Shown in pieces: positions 1-7,285 of a stretch of DNA of 10,432 bases. Source of the stretch: Methanocellales archaeon. GTDB lineage: Archaea > Halobacteriota > UBA148 > JAUWXC01. The stretch is from the NCBI GenBank assembly GCA_030616565.1, contig JAUWXC010000013.1, positions 1-10,432 of the forward strand. Direction: 5' to 3'. The notes below the pieces were generated by a model, which was given only the letters and a program-made list of their open reading frames with translations, was not told the origin of the DNA and did no database searches. Each line of letters begins with the position of its first letter. The first letter of the stretch is position 1. Position numbers and translations under genes: made by a program.

Positions 1-1118
1 GAGAGATTTATGACCACCAAGCGTCCTACATCATCTGCCTTTTGAGCATATGCAGTTGCATGCGCGCTCTCGAGGGCGGGTACAATTCCCTACAATCTGC
101 TCAGCGTGTGGAACGCGTCTAACGCCTCCTCATCGCTGATGTTCCTCGCTTTTACCCGGCCGATATCGACGAGACGTGCCAGCTCGGGACCCACGCCAGA
201 GTAATCCAATCCAGGAGCGATAGAATGTGACTCCAGAATCTGTCCATACTCATTTTGCAAGATCTTCGTGCGCGCACCATGAAGTACGCCTTCCTCGCCG
301 GCGCACAGGGAGGCGGAGTGATATGCTACTTTCTTCGTTTTCTTTAACCCTTTTCCGCCAGCCTCCACGGCGAATAAATCAACATCGTCGTTGAGAAATG
401 GATAAAATGTGCCCATTGCGTTGCTGCCACCGCCGGCGCATGCCACGATGGAGTCTGGCAATCTGCCCTCCTTTTCAAGGATTTGTTCTCGCGTTTCATG
501 TCCGATGACGCTCTGAAAATCCCTGACAATCGTTGGGTATGGATGTGGACCCACTACGGAGCCTATCAGATAATACGTGTCGCCAACATTCGTCACCCAG
601 TCCCTAAGCGCCTCGTTGATGGCATCTTTCAGCGTTTGCGAGCCAGAGCGCACAGGTATGACCTCTGCGCCGAGCAATTTCATTCGGAACACGTTCATCT
701 TCTGGCGCTCCACGTCCTTTGTGCCCATATATACGACTGTCTCCAAGCCTAGGACCGCACTTGCCATTGCAGTAGCCGTGCCATGTTGACCCGCGCCGGT
801 TTCTGCGATGATGCGTTTCTTTCCCACGTACTTCGCCAGCAATGCCTGCCCCATCGTGTTATTTAGCTTGTGAGCGCCTCCATGCACGAGGTCTTCGCGC
901 TTTAGATAGATTTTCTTACCGAGTTGTTCGCTCAACCGTTGGGCATAATATAATGGGGTGGGGCGTCCCCCAAAATCCTCCAAGTAATGACGCAATTCCG
1001 CTATGAATTTAGGATCGTTTTTGTATCTCTCATACCCCTCTGCAAGCTCTTCCAGTGCAGGCATCAGGATCTCGGGAGCAAACTGCCCCCCATATCTTCC
1101 GAACTTCTTCTCCATCAT
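1..1118 (-). CDS. trpB: Tryptophan synthase beta chain (TrpB1 type), interrupted by an in-frame UAG; C-terminus runs off the window
   Basis: PLP enzyme that condenses indole (channelled from TrpA) with serine to give tryptophan. The first 342 codons are a canonical Trp[12 protein letters not shown] at 6-16, the PLP lysine K84 in GGAHKLNN, catalytic E106 in AETGAGQHG, and the phosphate loop GGGSN at 229-233. Codon 343 is TAG (92-90), right after HTLSRL. The same frame then continues without further stops for 29 codons to the window edge, reading [11 protein letters not shown] and ending VVINLS, the conserved TrpB C-terminal region that includes the glutamate equivalent to Salmonella E350. TrpB is usually about 390-400 residues, so stopping at 342 would remove conserved active-site sequence. 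The start ATG at 1118 overlaps the trpC stop by 4 nt (ATGA) and follows GGAGAG. The identification is certain. Whether the gene is read through, mutated or mis-sequenced is open. Confidence 0.93.
90..92 (-). other. In-frame TAG codon within trpB (candidate recoded or pyrrolysine codon)
   Basis: On the minus strand the frame reads AGC AGA TTG TAG GGA ATT GTA CCC, that is S-R-L-stop-G-I-V-P. TrpB homologues have E-G-I-I-P-A-L-E here, so TAG stands in for a well-conserved glutamate codon and is one base from GAG. Homology resumes immediately with no frame change. Some archaea decode UAG as pyrrolysine. No PylT, PylS or Pyl biosynthesis gene lies in this window, so the decoding is inferred and untested. 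Confidence 0.6.
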
Positions 1119-1876
1119 CTCTCTCCTTTGAACGCGTTGACCATCTCTTTAGCCTTATCAATATCATGCATGATTGCTGTGCCAACCAGTAGGCCGTCCA
1201 CACCGGCTTCGATCATCCTTCTAGCATCCTCTGCGCTGCGAATTCCGCTCTCGCTGATTATGAAACGTCCGGGGTCAGCCTCTTTAATGTACGGTACAAG
1301 CCTCTTAGTTACAGATAAATCAATCTCCAGTGTATCCAAATCTCTGTTGTTGATTCCTATGATTCTTGCGGACGTGCTCAAAGCGGAGCGTATTTCTTCT
1401 TCCGAGTGAACTTCCACGATGGGCTCAAAACCATAGAATTGCGCCTTTGTCACGAAATAGTCTAAATCATCTCCCAAGATTCCCGCGATAAGCAGGATCA
1501 AGTCAGACTCAACCTCTTGCAACTGCCGCTCATCGATGATGAAATCCTTGCGCAGTACTGGTATATCAATGGCACCTCTCACCGCCGTCAGAAGATCAAT
1601 GCTGCCACCAAAGAATTTGGGTTCAGTAAGCACCGAAATCGCGGCAACATCATCGGCCAACATTTTTGCGATGCGCACGGCATCTTCCTGCGAAATATCC
1701 TTGATTCTACCATGAGAGGGCGATGCAGGCTTGATTTCTGCAATAAGAGGGATTTTTTCCTCCTCCCATTTTGCCCTCATCCTGCTTATGATGTCCCTGG
1801 TATGAACCTTAAATGACCTAGGGTTTACGTCCTTAACCCTCTTTTTCGTTTCCGCTACAATGTCATCGATCAACAT
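1115..1876 (-). CDS. trpC: Indole-3-glycerol-phosphate synthase
   Basis: Closes the indole ring: CdRP to indole-3-glycerol phosphate, with loss of CO2 and water. The 253-residue protein is a standard-length stand-alone TrpC (beta/alpha)8 barrel. Family residues are visible: E47 and K49 in [11 protein letters not shown]110 in LRKDFI, E155 in VEVH, N176/N177 in GINNRDL, E209 and S210 in SESGI, and the phosphate-binding VGTAI near 231-235. The start ATG at 1876 overlaps the trpG stop by 7 nt (ATGTTGA) and has GGAGG upstream. The stop is TGA, inside the trpB start. Its place between trpG and trpB fits the pathway. Nothing abnormal is seen. Confidence 0.97.
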   Translation of the reverse strand: MLIDDIVAETKKRVKDVNPRSFKVHTRDIISRMRAKWEEEKIPLIAEIKPASPSHGRIKDISQEDAVRIAKMLADDVAAISVLTEPKFFGGSIDLLTAVRGAIDIPVLRKDFIIDERQLQEVESDLILLIAGILGDDLDYFVTKAQFYGFEPIVEVHSEEEIRSALSTSARIIGINNRDLDTLEIDLSVTKRLVPYIKEADPGRFIISESGIRSAEDARRMIEAGVDGLLVGTAIMHDIDKAKEMVNAFKGER

Positions 1877-2442
1877 ACTCCCTCCAGGAAGTTTTGGATA
1901 ATCTTCTTTCCAACAGGCGTCAGCACACTCTCCGGGTGAAACTGCACACCCTCAATGGGGTATTTGATGTGGCGCGCCCCCATTATTATGCCATCCTCAT
2001 CAACAGCCGTCACTTTAAGATCGCTTGGCAGTTCTACAACGGCCAACGAATGGTATCGCCCTCCCATCAGTGGATTTTCTACCCCATCATATATTGCCTT
2101 GCCATCATGTATAATCTTGGACGTCTTGCCGTGTACTGGGCCAGAGGGAGAATGTACAACCTTTCCACCGAATGCGACGCATATCGCCTGATGGCCAAGA
2201 CAGACGCCTAGCATCGGCGTTTCTTTAAACTCCCTGACGAGCTCTACACATGAGCCGATGTCTTTTTGATTATAAGGATTGCCCGGTCCTGGCGAGATGA
2301 TGATCGCGTCTGGTTTGATTCGTCCCACCTCTTCTATGGAAATCGTGTTCGGCACAACGACCACATCTGGTTCGATTACCGCCACATAATCCACCAGATT
2401 GTATACGAATGAATCCCTGTTGTTGATGAACAGCGTCTTCAT
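1870..2442 (-). CDS. trpG: Anthranilate synthase component II (glutamine amidotransferase)
   Basis: Releases ammonia from glutamine and passes it to TrpE for anthranilate synthesis. The 190-residue class I amidotransferase has the full catalytic triad: C81 in GVCLGHQA, with H169 and E171 in QFHPES. The oxyanion motif SPGPGNP sits at 50-56. It begins MKTLFINNRDSF, typical of archaeal TrpG. The ATG overlaps the trpE stop by 4 nt (ATGA) and sits behind GGAGGGTG, so the two anthranilate synthase subunits are translationally coupled. The stop is TGA. A PabA role is possible in principle, but the trp operon context favours TrpG. Confidence 0.97.
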   Translation of the reverse strand: MKTLFINNRDSFVYNLVDYVAVIEPDVVVVPNTISIEEVGRIKPDAIIISPGPGNPYNQKDIGSCVELVREFKETPMLGVCLGHQAICVAFGGKVVHSPSGPVHGKTSKIIHDGKAIYDGVENPLMGGRYHSLAVVELPSDLKVTAVDEDGIIMGARHIKYPIEGVQFHPESVLTPVGKKIIQNFLEGVC

Positions 2443-3926
2443 ACACCCTCCAGCGTTTCAATCGCTCTGAGCATTGCGCCCATCTTCTTTTCAGCCTCAA
2501 AGTACTCATTCTCAGGAACCGAATCTGCAACGATCCCGGCACCGGCCTGGATATGTAGCTTATTTGCCTCCTTCACAATTGTCCTGATGACGATCGCAAA
2601 GTCTGCGTCCCCATTAAACGAGAAATAACCGAGCCCTCCTGCATAGATACCTCTTGCGTCTTTTTCAAGTTCATCTATGAGCTCCATTGCCCTGATCTTT
2701 GGCGCTCCAGAAACGGTTCCCGCAGGAAAAATTGCCCGGACGGCATCAAACATGCTGCATTCATCCTTCAGAATTCCGGTTACGGTACTCTCAAGGTGCT
2801 GGACGTGCGAGTACTTCAGCACTGACATGTAGTCATCAACGACAACGCTTCCTGGCTTGGACACTTTCGCAACATCATTTCTTCCCAAGTCGACCAACAT
2901 GACATGCTCGGCAACCTCCTTTGGGTCGCGCTTCATCTGCTCTGCCAGCCTTTTATCCTCCTCCTTGGTAGCGCCCCTCCCGCGCGTACCTGCGATGGGA
3001 TTCGTGATGACCTTTCTGCCGTGAACGGTCACCAGCGTCTCCGGGCTGGCACCGATGATTGCGCCATCGTCAAACTGAACGCAGTACATGTATGGAGAAG
3101 GATTGACATCTCGCAATCTCCTGTAGACCTGCAGCGCATCGCCTTCGCCATCAAACTCATACCGCCTGGAAAGAACCACCTGAAATATGTCTCCATCGTA
3201 GATGTGTTCCTTTGCCTTTCTGACGATATTCTCGTATTCGTCCTTGCCTGTGTTTGACTGCGGAGCGCCAACTGAAATCTTGGGTGCGTGTGCAGGCTTG
3301 GAGTTTATTCGTACCTCTATGCGCTTTATGTTTTCTAGTCCATCAGCATATGCCTCCTCTGGAGCAATGTCCGGCGTTATCAGCGCATTGAACAGTATGT
3401 ACGTCTTATTCTCCAAATGGTCAAACAGAATTGTTAAAGGAGAGAACATGAATTTGAAATCATCCTTCCTCTCATGCCTGCTAGTTATACCCGCCCACCT
3501 GAGTGCTGCGTCATAGGCTATGTAGCCGATTAAACCGCCCACAAATACATGCCTGTCAAAATGAACGCTCGGCTGATATTCGATGCTCCTGAAGAGAGAC
3601 GACAGCGCGTTGAATGCATCTGCACATTTGAGATAGGGCTTAGCTATCGTGAATAGTCGCTCGCCCGTGTCATCTAACGCTTTTAATCTCATTCCACCAT
3701 TCGCAGATATGATCGCGCTTGGACTGGTGCCTACGAACGAAAAACGCGCATGCCTCTTCTCCTTCTCCACGGATTCCAAGATGTAGGATTCGCCCTCAGA
3801 ATACAGCGCCTCGTAGCATTCTAATGGCGTTTTGTCTAACGTCACCTCTTTGTGCAGGGCGATTACACACGGCTTTTTCGCTTCTTCTGCCGTTTTCAGG
3901 AATTGTTTTTTGTCAGAACTAAGCAC
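2439..3926 (-). CDS. trpE: Anthranilate synthase component I
   Basis: Converts chorismate plus ammonia to anthranilate, the committed step of tryptophan synthesis. The 495-residue chorismate-binding enzyme has a complete C-terminal catalytic domain: IAGTRGRG 311-318, DLGRND 346-351, HVQHLES 374-380, FPAGTVSGAPK 400-410, YAGGLGYFS 428-436 and AGAGIVADS 461-469. The N-terminal ILES at 49-52 corresponds to the LLES element that binds feedback tryptophan in this family, so allosteric inhibition by tryptophan is likely. The start is GTG (3926), supported by GGAGG six bases upstream and by good N-terminal family sequence. It overlaps the end of trpF by 8 nt. The stop is TGA. Confidence 0.97.
   Translation of the reverse strand: MLSSDKKQFLKTAEEAKKPCVIALHKEVTLDKTPLECYEALYSEGESYILESVEKEKRHARFSFVGTSPSAIISANGGMRLKALDDTGERLFTIAKPYLKCADAFNALSSLFRSIEYQPSVHFDRHVFVGGLIGYIAYDAALRWAGITSRHERKDDFKFMFSPLTILFDHLENKTYILFNALITPDIAPEEAYADGLENIKRIEVRINSKPAHAPKISVGAPQSNTGKDEYENIVRKAKEHIYDGDIFQVVLSRRYEFDGEGDALQVYRRLRDVNPSPYMYCVQFDDGAIIGASPETLVTVHGRKVITNPIAGTRGRGATKEEDKRLAEQMKRDPKEVAEHVMLVDLGRNDVAKVSKPGSVVVDDYMSVLKYSHVQHLESTVTGILKDECSMFDAVRAIFPAGTVSGAPKIRAMELIDELEKDARGIYAGGLGYFSFNGDADFAIVIRTIVKEANKLHIQAGAGIVADSVPENEYFEAEKKMGAMLRAIETLEGV
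3913..3921 (-). other. TAG with backup TGA two codons downstream, end of trpF
   Basis: The minus-strand end of trpF reads GCT TAG TTC TGA. The second in-frame stop means reading UAG as sense would add only two residues. The same bases encode the first codons of trpE in another frame, so the arrangement may simply reflect the overlap and not selection for a double stop. Confidence 0.7.
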
Positions 3927-4557
3927 GTTTTGCCTCCTTGATGAACGCTTTCAACTTGGATGCATCTTTTCGTCCATTCGTTTCTACGCCTGATGCCACA
4001 TCTACCGCATACGGTTTGACGATGGAAACCGCCTGGGACACGTTTTCCAGTCTCAATCCCCCCGCCAGGATTACAGGAATGGAGCACCTCTTCACGATTT
4101 CAGCGCTGATTTTCCAATCATGAGTCGTTCCAGTTCCGCCTGGTCTATCTCCAACGGTGTCGAGCAGTATGGCATCAACAAAATCTTCTACTTCGTTAAT
4201 TCGCGACATTGTGCCAGTAAAATCCGAAACGCCAACCGTTTTGATGATGGGCATGTCCATCTGCTCTTTCAAGCGTTGAATTTCCTCGACTGCCAAATCA
4301 CTGTGAATCTGAACTGCCCTGGACCTGACTTTTTTGGTCAATGAAATCGTCTCATCCGCGCTTTTCGGCATGACCACAAGCACAGACGTCACAAAAACCG
4401 GCACTTTCTTGCTCAGCGACGCCGCTGTTGCAACGTCAATCTTGCGCGGTGTATCCACTGGAACGTTCGTGATGAAACCGATGGCATCAGCGCCGCATTC
4501 TATTGCCAAACCCAGGTCCGCAGCGTTCGTGATGCCGCATATCTTAACCTTCGTCAT
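3919..4557 (-). CDS. trpF: Phosphoribosylanthranilate isomerase
   Basis: Catalyses the Amadori rearrangement of phosphoribosylanthranilate to CdRP. The 212-residue stand-alone TrpF barrel shows the catalytic cysteine C7 in KICGIT, the catalytic aspartate D133 in ILLDT, the GGTG loop at 140-143, ILAGGL at 163-168 and VDVASGVE at 185-192. The ATG at 4557 overlaps the trpD stop (ATGA). The first stop is TAG (3921-3919), followed in frame by TTC and then TGA (3915-3913). If UAG were read as sense in this organism the protein would gain only two residues. That makes this TAG uninformative about function but relevant to the trpB question. Confidence 0.96.
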   Translation of the reverse strand: MTKVKICGITNAADLGLAIECGADAIGFITNVPVDTPRKIDVATAASLSKKVPVFVTSVLVVMPKSADETISLTKKVRSRAVQIHSDLAVEEIQRLKEQMDMPIIKTVGVSDFTGTMSRINEVEDFVDAILLDTVGDRPGGTGTTHDWKISAEIVKRCSIPVILAGGLRLENVSQAVSIVKPYAVDVASGVETNGRKDASKLKAFIKEAKRA

Positions 4558-5579
4558 AAAAATCTCTTCAATTTGCCGGGATCACCAGTGCACTCCACCA
4601 GCTCCTTCAACTTGGACAGGGCGGCACCGCTATCTATCGATTTTTCTGCTATTTGTACGCCCTCTTTTAGACTCTTGGCACCACCGCCGACGAATATGGC
4701 GGCTGCAGAATTCATCACGATGATGTCGCGCCTCGCACCTTTTTCGCCACTCAAAACCTTGACCAAGGCAGCGGCATTTTCCTCTGGCGTTCCACCTGCA
4801 ATGTCATTCGGTGTTGCAACTTCAAATCCCAGTTCATCAGGCGTGATGGTATACGTCCTTATGTGCCCGTTGTTGAGCTCGGCTACCAGCGTCTCCCCTA
4901 TGTTCGATATCTCATCCAACCCATCTCCGTTAACCACCAATGCCCTTTTCGAACCGAGCGTTTGCAGTACCTCAGCCAGTTGCTCGCACAGCACCCTGTC
5001 ATATACGCCTATTAGCTGCACCTCTGCATTAGCAGGATTGGTAAGAGGCCCCAAAATGTTGAAAATGGTGCGCACGCCGATCTCCCTTCTCGGCTGCACC
5101 ACTCTTTTCATGGCAGGGTGAAATACCGGTGCGAGCATGAAACCTATGCCAATGGACTCAATTAGACGTTCCACCTCAGGCGGACTGAGGTCGATTTTCA
5201 CCCCCAGCTCCCTAAGCACATCAGCGCTGCCACACTTGGATGTGATGGAGAAGTTCCCATGCTTCGCCACAGATATGCCCGCAGAGGCGGCTACAATGGC
5301 CGCCGCTGTGCTGACATTAATCGTGTCATACCTATCACCACCGGTGCCGCACGTGTCTATCAATGGACTGGCATTGGGTGATATCGTGTGCGCCACTCTT
5401 TTCATGCCTCTGACAAGACCGGCAATCTCATCAGGCGTCTCCCCTTTCATCTTCAGTCCCATCAGGAAAGCGCCGATCTGTGCATCTGTTGCCGATGTGA
5501 GTATGAGCTCCATCGCCCTCTCGGCTTCCTCTACCGAGAGGTCTTCACTGCTGCTTACCTTTGCAATGAGTTCTTTCAT
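4554..5579 (-). CDS. trpD: Anthranilate phosphoribosyltransferase
   Basis: Transfers phosphoribose from PRPP to anthranilate. With the ATG start at 5579 the protein is 341 residues, normal for the family, and begins MKELIAKV as homologues do. Family motifs: CGTGGDRYDTINVST at 77-91 (PRPP and Mg binding), KHGN 106-109, SGS-like CGSAD 116-120, RREIGVRTIFNILGPLTNP around 164-182, and DGLDE 219-223. The position after KHGN is Phe where many homologues have Arg. A GTG three codons upstream (5588) could also start translation, but GTGAT there matches the archaeal anti-SD and is better read as the ribosome-binding site. First gene of the trp operon; the stop TGA overlaps trpF. Confidence 0.96.
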   Translation of the reverse strand: MKELIAKVSSSEDLSVEEAERAMELILTSATDAQIGAFLMGLKMKGETPDEIAGLVRGMKRVAHTISPNASPLIDTCGTGGDRYDTINVSTAAAIVAASAGISVAKHGNFSITSKCGSADVLRELGVKIDLSPPEVERLIESIGIGFMLAPVFHPAMKRVVQPRREIGVRTIFNILGPLTNPANAEVQLIGVYDRVLCEQLAEVLQTLGSKRALVVNGDGLDEISNIGETLVAELNNGHIRTYTITPDELGFEVATPNDIAGGTPEENAAALVKVLSGEKGARRDIIVMNSAAAIFVGGGAKSLKEGVQIAEKSIDSGAALSKLKELVECTGDPGKLKRFL

Positions 5580-5583
5580 TTCA

Positions 5584-5588
5584 ATCAC
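5584..5588 (-). promoter_or_regulatory. Likely Shine-Dalgarno of trpD that decides its start
   Basis: GTGAT lies four bases before the ATG at 5579 on the minus strand. It can pair with the ATCAC of an archaeal 16S 3' end. The layout matches GGTGATC-AAG-ATG at purC. This favours the ATG over the in-frame GTG as the start. Confidence 0.5.
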
Positions 5589-5607
5589 TGTATAAATCTA
5601 TACCTCA

Positions 5608-5625
5608 GTGCATAATAATGTGCAT
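5608..5625. repeat. Direct repeat GTGCAT-N6-GTGCAT in the trp promoter, candidate operator
   Basis: The plus strand reads GTGCAT AATAAT GTGCAT, two identical hexamers with a 12-bp period, each containing the palindrome TGCA. It sits between the predicted trp TATA box and the predicted start of transcription, where a repressor would block initiation. TGTGCA resembles the TGTACA TRP box bound by TrpY in Methanothermobacter, but it is not identical and no regulator gene is present here. Confidence 0.4.
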
Positions 5626-5627
5626 TG

Positions 5628-5635
5628 TATTTAAA
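5628..5635 (-). promoter_or_regulatory. Predicted TATA box of the trp operon
   Basis: TTTAAATA on the minus strand lies about 50 nt upstream of the trpD ATG. It would place transcription start near 5606, giving a short leader that contains the GTGAT ribosome-binding site. No clear BRE is seen. A second AT-rich stretch (ATTTATAC, about 5598-5591) is too close to the start to leave room for the ribosome-binding site. Confidence 0.5.
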
Positions 5636-5651
5636 GGTTGTGTCAATCCTA

Positions 5652-5659
5652 TTTATATT
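5652..5659 (+). promoter_or_regulatory. Predicted TATA box of pheA
   Basis: TTTATATT is centred about 27 nt upstream of the pheA ATG at 5683. That is the usual archaeal TATA-to-start distance, so the transcript is probably leaderless. The absence of a Shine-Dalgarno sequence before the ATG agrees with this. Confidence 0.6.
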
Positions 5660-5682
5660 CCCACGTAGCATATGCCCTTAGA

Positions 5683-6492
5683 ATGATCATAGGCATACTA
5701 GGTCCAGAAGGAACGTTTTCTGAGCAGGCAGCAAAAAAGTGGGATGACAAGGCAGAGTTGAGGTATTACGAGGATGTCTTCGATGTATCAAAAGCCGTGG
5801 TTGACGGCGCTGTAGATCATGGTATCATCCCCATAGAGAACTCCCTGGAAGGGTCGGTTGGAATGGCGCTCGACGCACTGCTGCAATATGAGGTTAAGAT
5901 GATAGGGGAGGTCATCATTCCCATCAGGTACTGTTTGCTTTCAAGGGGGAATCTTTCAGACATCAAGACGGTTCTTTCACACCCTCAGGCGCTGGCTCAG
6001 TGCAGGCACGTTCTCAAGACACGTCTTAGGGGCGTAGAAATGAGGGGAACGGCAAGCACCGCCCTCGCTGCTCAAATGGCATCTAAGTCAAAAAAGATGG
6101 CTGCCATCGCATCTGAGGAGGCGGCTGACAAGTATGGTTTAAAGATACTTATGCGTGACATTCAAGACCAGAAAGAGAATTACACGCGATTTGCCGTACT
6201 CGGAAAAGAGACGCCTGGACCGAGCGGCAGGGACAAGACCTCTGCGATCGTGTATTTGCGAAAGGATAGACCCGGTGCTCTCCATGAGATACTGGGCGAA
6301 TTCGCATCCAGGGGTATTAACCTGACGAAAATCGAGTCCAGACCCACCAAGAAAGTGCTGGGAGATTACCTGTTCTTCATCGACCTGGAGGGGCACATTG
6401 AGGATGCCATTATCAAGGAGGCGTTGGAAAATGTCGAGGCGAAGGCTGGCATGTTAAGAGTGCTTGGGTCGTATCCTGTGGCGGTAGAATGA
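5683..6492 (+). CDS. pheA: Prephenate dehydratase with C-terminal ACT regulatory domain
   Basis: Converts prephenate to phenylpyruvate in phenylalanine synthesis. From the ATG at 5683 the protein is 269 residues, usual for a stand-alone enzyme, and starts MIIGILGPEGTFSEQAA as homologues do. A TTG 15 codons upstream (5638) would add non-homologous sequence overlapping the promoter. PDT motifs: IPIENSLEGSV 49-59, SHPQALAQC 99-107 and the catalytic NYTRF 166-170. The ACT domain from about 186 has RPGALHEIL 196-204 and IESRP 217-221, the latter part of the Phe-binding signature, so feedback inhibition by phenylalanine is likely. No chorismate mutase domain is fused. The TGA stop overlaps the next gene by 4 nt. 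Divergent from the trp operon. Confidence 0.96.
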   Translation: MIIGILGPEGTFSEQAAKKWDDKAELRYYEDVFDVSKAVVDGAVDHGIIPIENSLEGSVGMALDALLQYEVKMIGEVIIPIRYCLLSRGNLSDIKTVLSHPQALAQCRHVLKTRLRGVEMRGTASTALAAQMASKSKKMAAIASEEAADKYGLKILMRDIQDQKENYTRFAVLGKETPGPSGRDKTSAIVYLRKDRPGALHEILGEFASRGINLTKIESRPTKKVLGDYLFFIDLEGHIEDAIIKEALENVEAKAGMLRVLGSYPVAVE

Positions 6493-7271
6493 AGCAGAAA
6501 CTCGTTGCAATTCTTTTTGTCGTTTTCATGCTTACCTCTATGCTCACCATCTTAGTGGCGAACCGGGGAGAAAACGATACAGGGGAAAGTCGGAGCATCA
6601 ATTCCATAGCAGGGGCACTGAATATGACGCCGCAGGGCGTTTCTTTTGTCCAATACATCGACGTTCAAAAGACGCACAATACGCCCCTGGGCGAGTTGTT
6701 AGCCAGAGCTGGCGCAATCCAGCCATACTCGCTGTACAATGCGGAAATTACAGAAATGTGCGTGGTGAGGTTTGAAGACGGGAACTGGGTGGAATTTCAT
6801 CAGACTGCAACCACACCTAGGATCAACTATATCAATGCCATTGACCACCTAGGTCATGAGGTCTTGATAAGGGATGTAGGCGGCGTCAGGATGATCAATG
6901 TGTTGGGGTCTCCAAACATCTATGGTCCGCTTGAGAATGTTAAAAATGTGCTTGATGTCATGGAGGGTAATGCCTCGTCCGCTAAGGACGACTTCGAGAT
7001 ACTGGAAAAAACGCGTCCAGCCGAGTTTGAAAGACTTAGCATCGAGGACTTCGCCGATTGTTTTTATCTCAATCTTCATCAACTGGAGAGCGGGAGATAT
7101 CAGAGCATCCGCGTATATCAAAACACATCGGATAATAAAATAACAAATCTAACAAAACTTGCCGAGACTGCCCCATCGCGTGGATTAACGTACAGCATGA
7201 GGCAGGATGAGGAATATGTAATCGTCATCCTCATAGGAGAATTTGAAGCGGTGGCGAGCGAACAGTTCTAG
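6489..7271 (+). CDS. Membrane-anchored or secreted protein of unknown function
   Basis: I do not recognise this family. The 260-residue product has a basic start (MKQK) followed by one hydrophobic segment at about 5-24, with no lipobox cysteine. It is probably an uncleaved anchor or signal, with the remainder outside the cell. The rest is mixed alpha/beta with no catalytic motif I can name; a region rich in D, E and K lies at 166-190. The ATG overlaps the pheA stop (ATGA), so it is likely co-transcribed and translationally coupled to pheA, although an envelope protein has no obvious link to Phe synthesis. The gene ends TAG immediately followed by in-frame TGA (7272-7274). Coding is supported by an open frame across the whole interval and by the overlap. 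Confidence 0.8.
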   Translation: MKQKLVAILFVVFMLTSMLTILVANRGENDTGESRSINSIAGALNMTPQGVSFVQYIDVQKTHNTPLGELLARAGAIQPYSLYNAEITEMCVVRFEDGNWVEFHQTATTPRINYINAIDHLGHEVLIRDVGGVRMINVLGSPNIYGPLENVKNVLDVMEGNASSAKDDFEILEKTRPAEFERLSIEDFADCFYLNLHQLESGRYQSIRVYQNTSDNKITNLTKLAETAPSRGLTYSMRQDEEYVIVILIGEFEAVASEQF

Positions 7272-7274
7272 TGA
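7269..7274 (+). other. Tandem stop TAG-TGA
   Basis: TTC TAG TGA ends the 6489 gene. If UAG were decoded, only one residue would be added before TGA. This is one of two double stops in the window, and both occur at the only genes whose first apparent terminator is TAG. Confidence 0.75.
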
Positions 7275-7285
7275 ACTCCTGCATC

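Noticed and set aside
483..789. Plus-strand open frames inside trpB
   Set aside because: They lie antisense to a clear TrpB coding frame, show no recognisable family and have no promoter or ribosome-binding site.
90..1118. Treating trpB as a naturally complete 342-residue enzyme
   Set aside because: The removed part is conserved TrpB core, including the E350-equivalent and NLS near the PLP nitrogen, and it continues in frame. A natural short form would not keep perfect homology after the stop.
4573..5595. Long plus-strand open frames opposite trpD
   Set aside because: Serine/proline-rich translations typical of antisense shadows of a GC-balanced real gene; TrpD homology on the minus strand is decisive.
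5638..5682. Upstream TTG start adding 15 residues to PheA
   Set aside because: The extension has no PheA homology and overlaps the predicted TATA box. The ATG at 5683 gives the canonical N-terminus at the expected leaderless distance.
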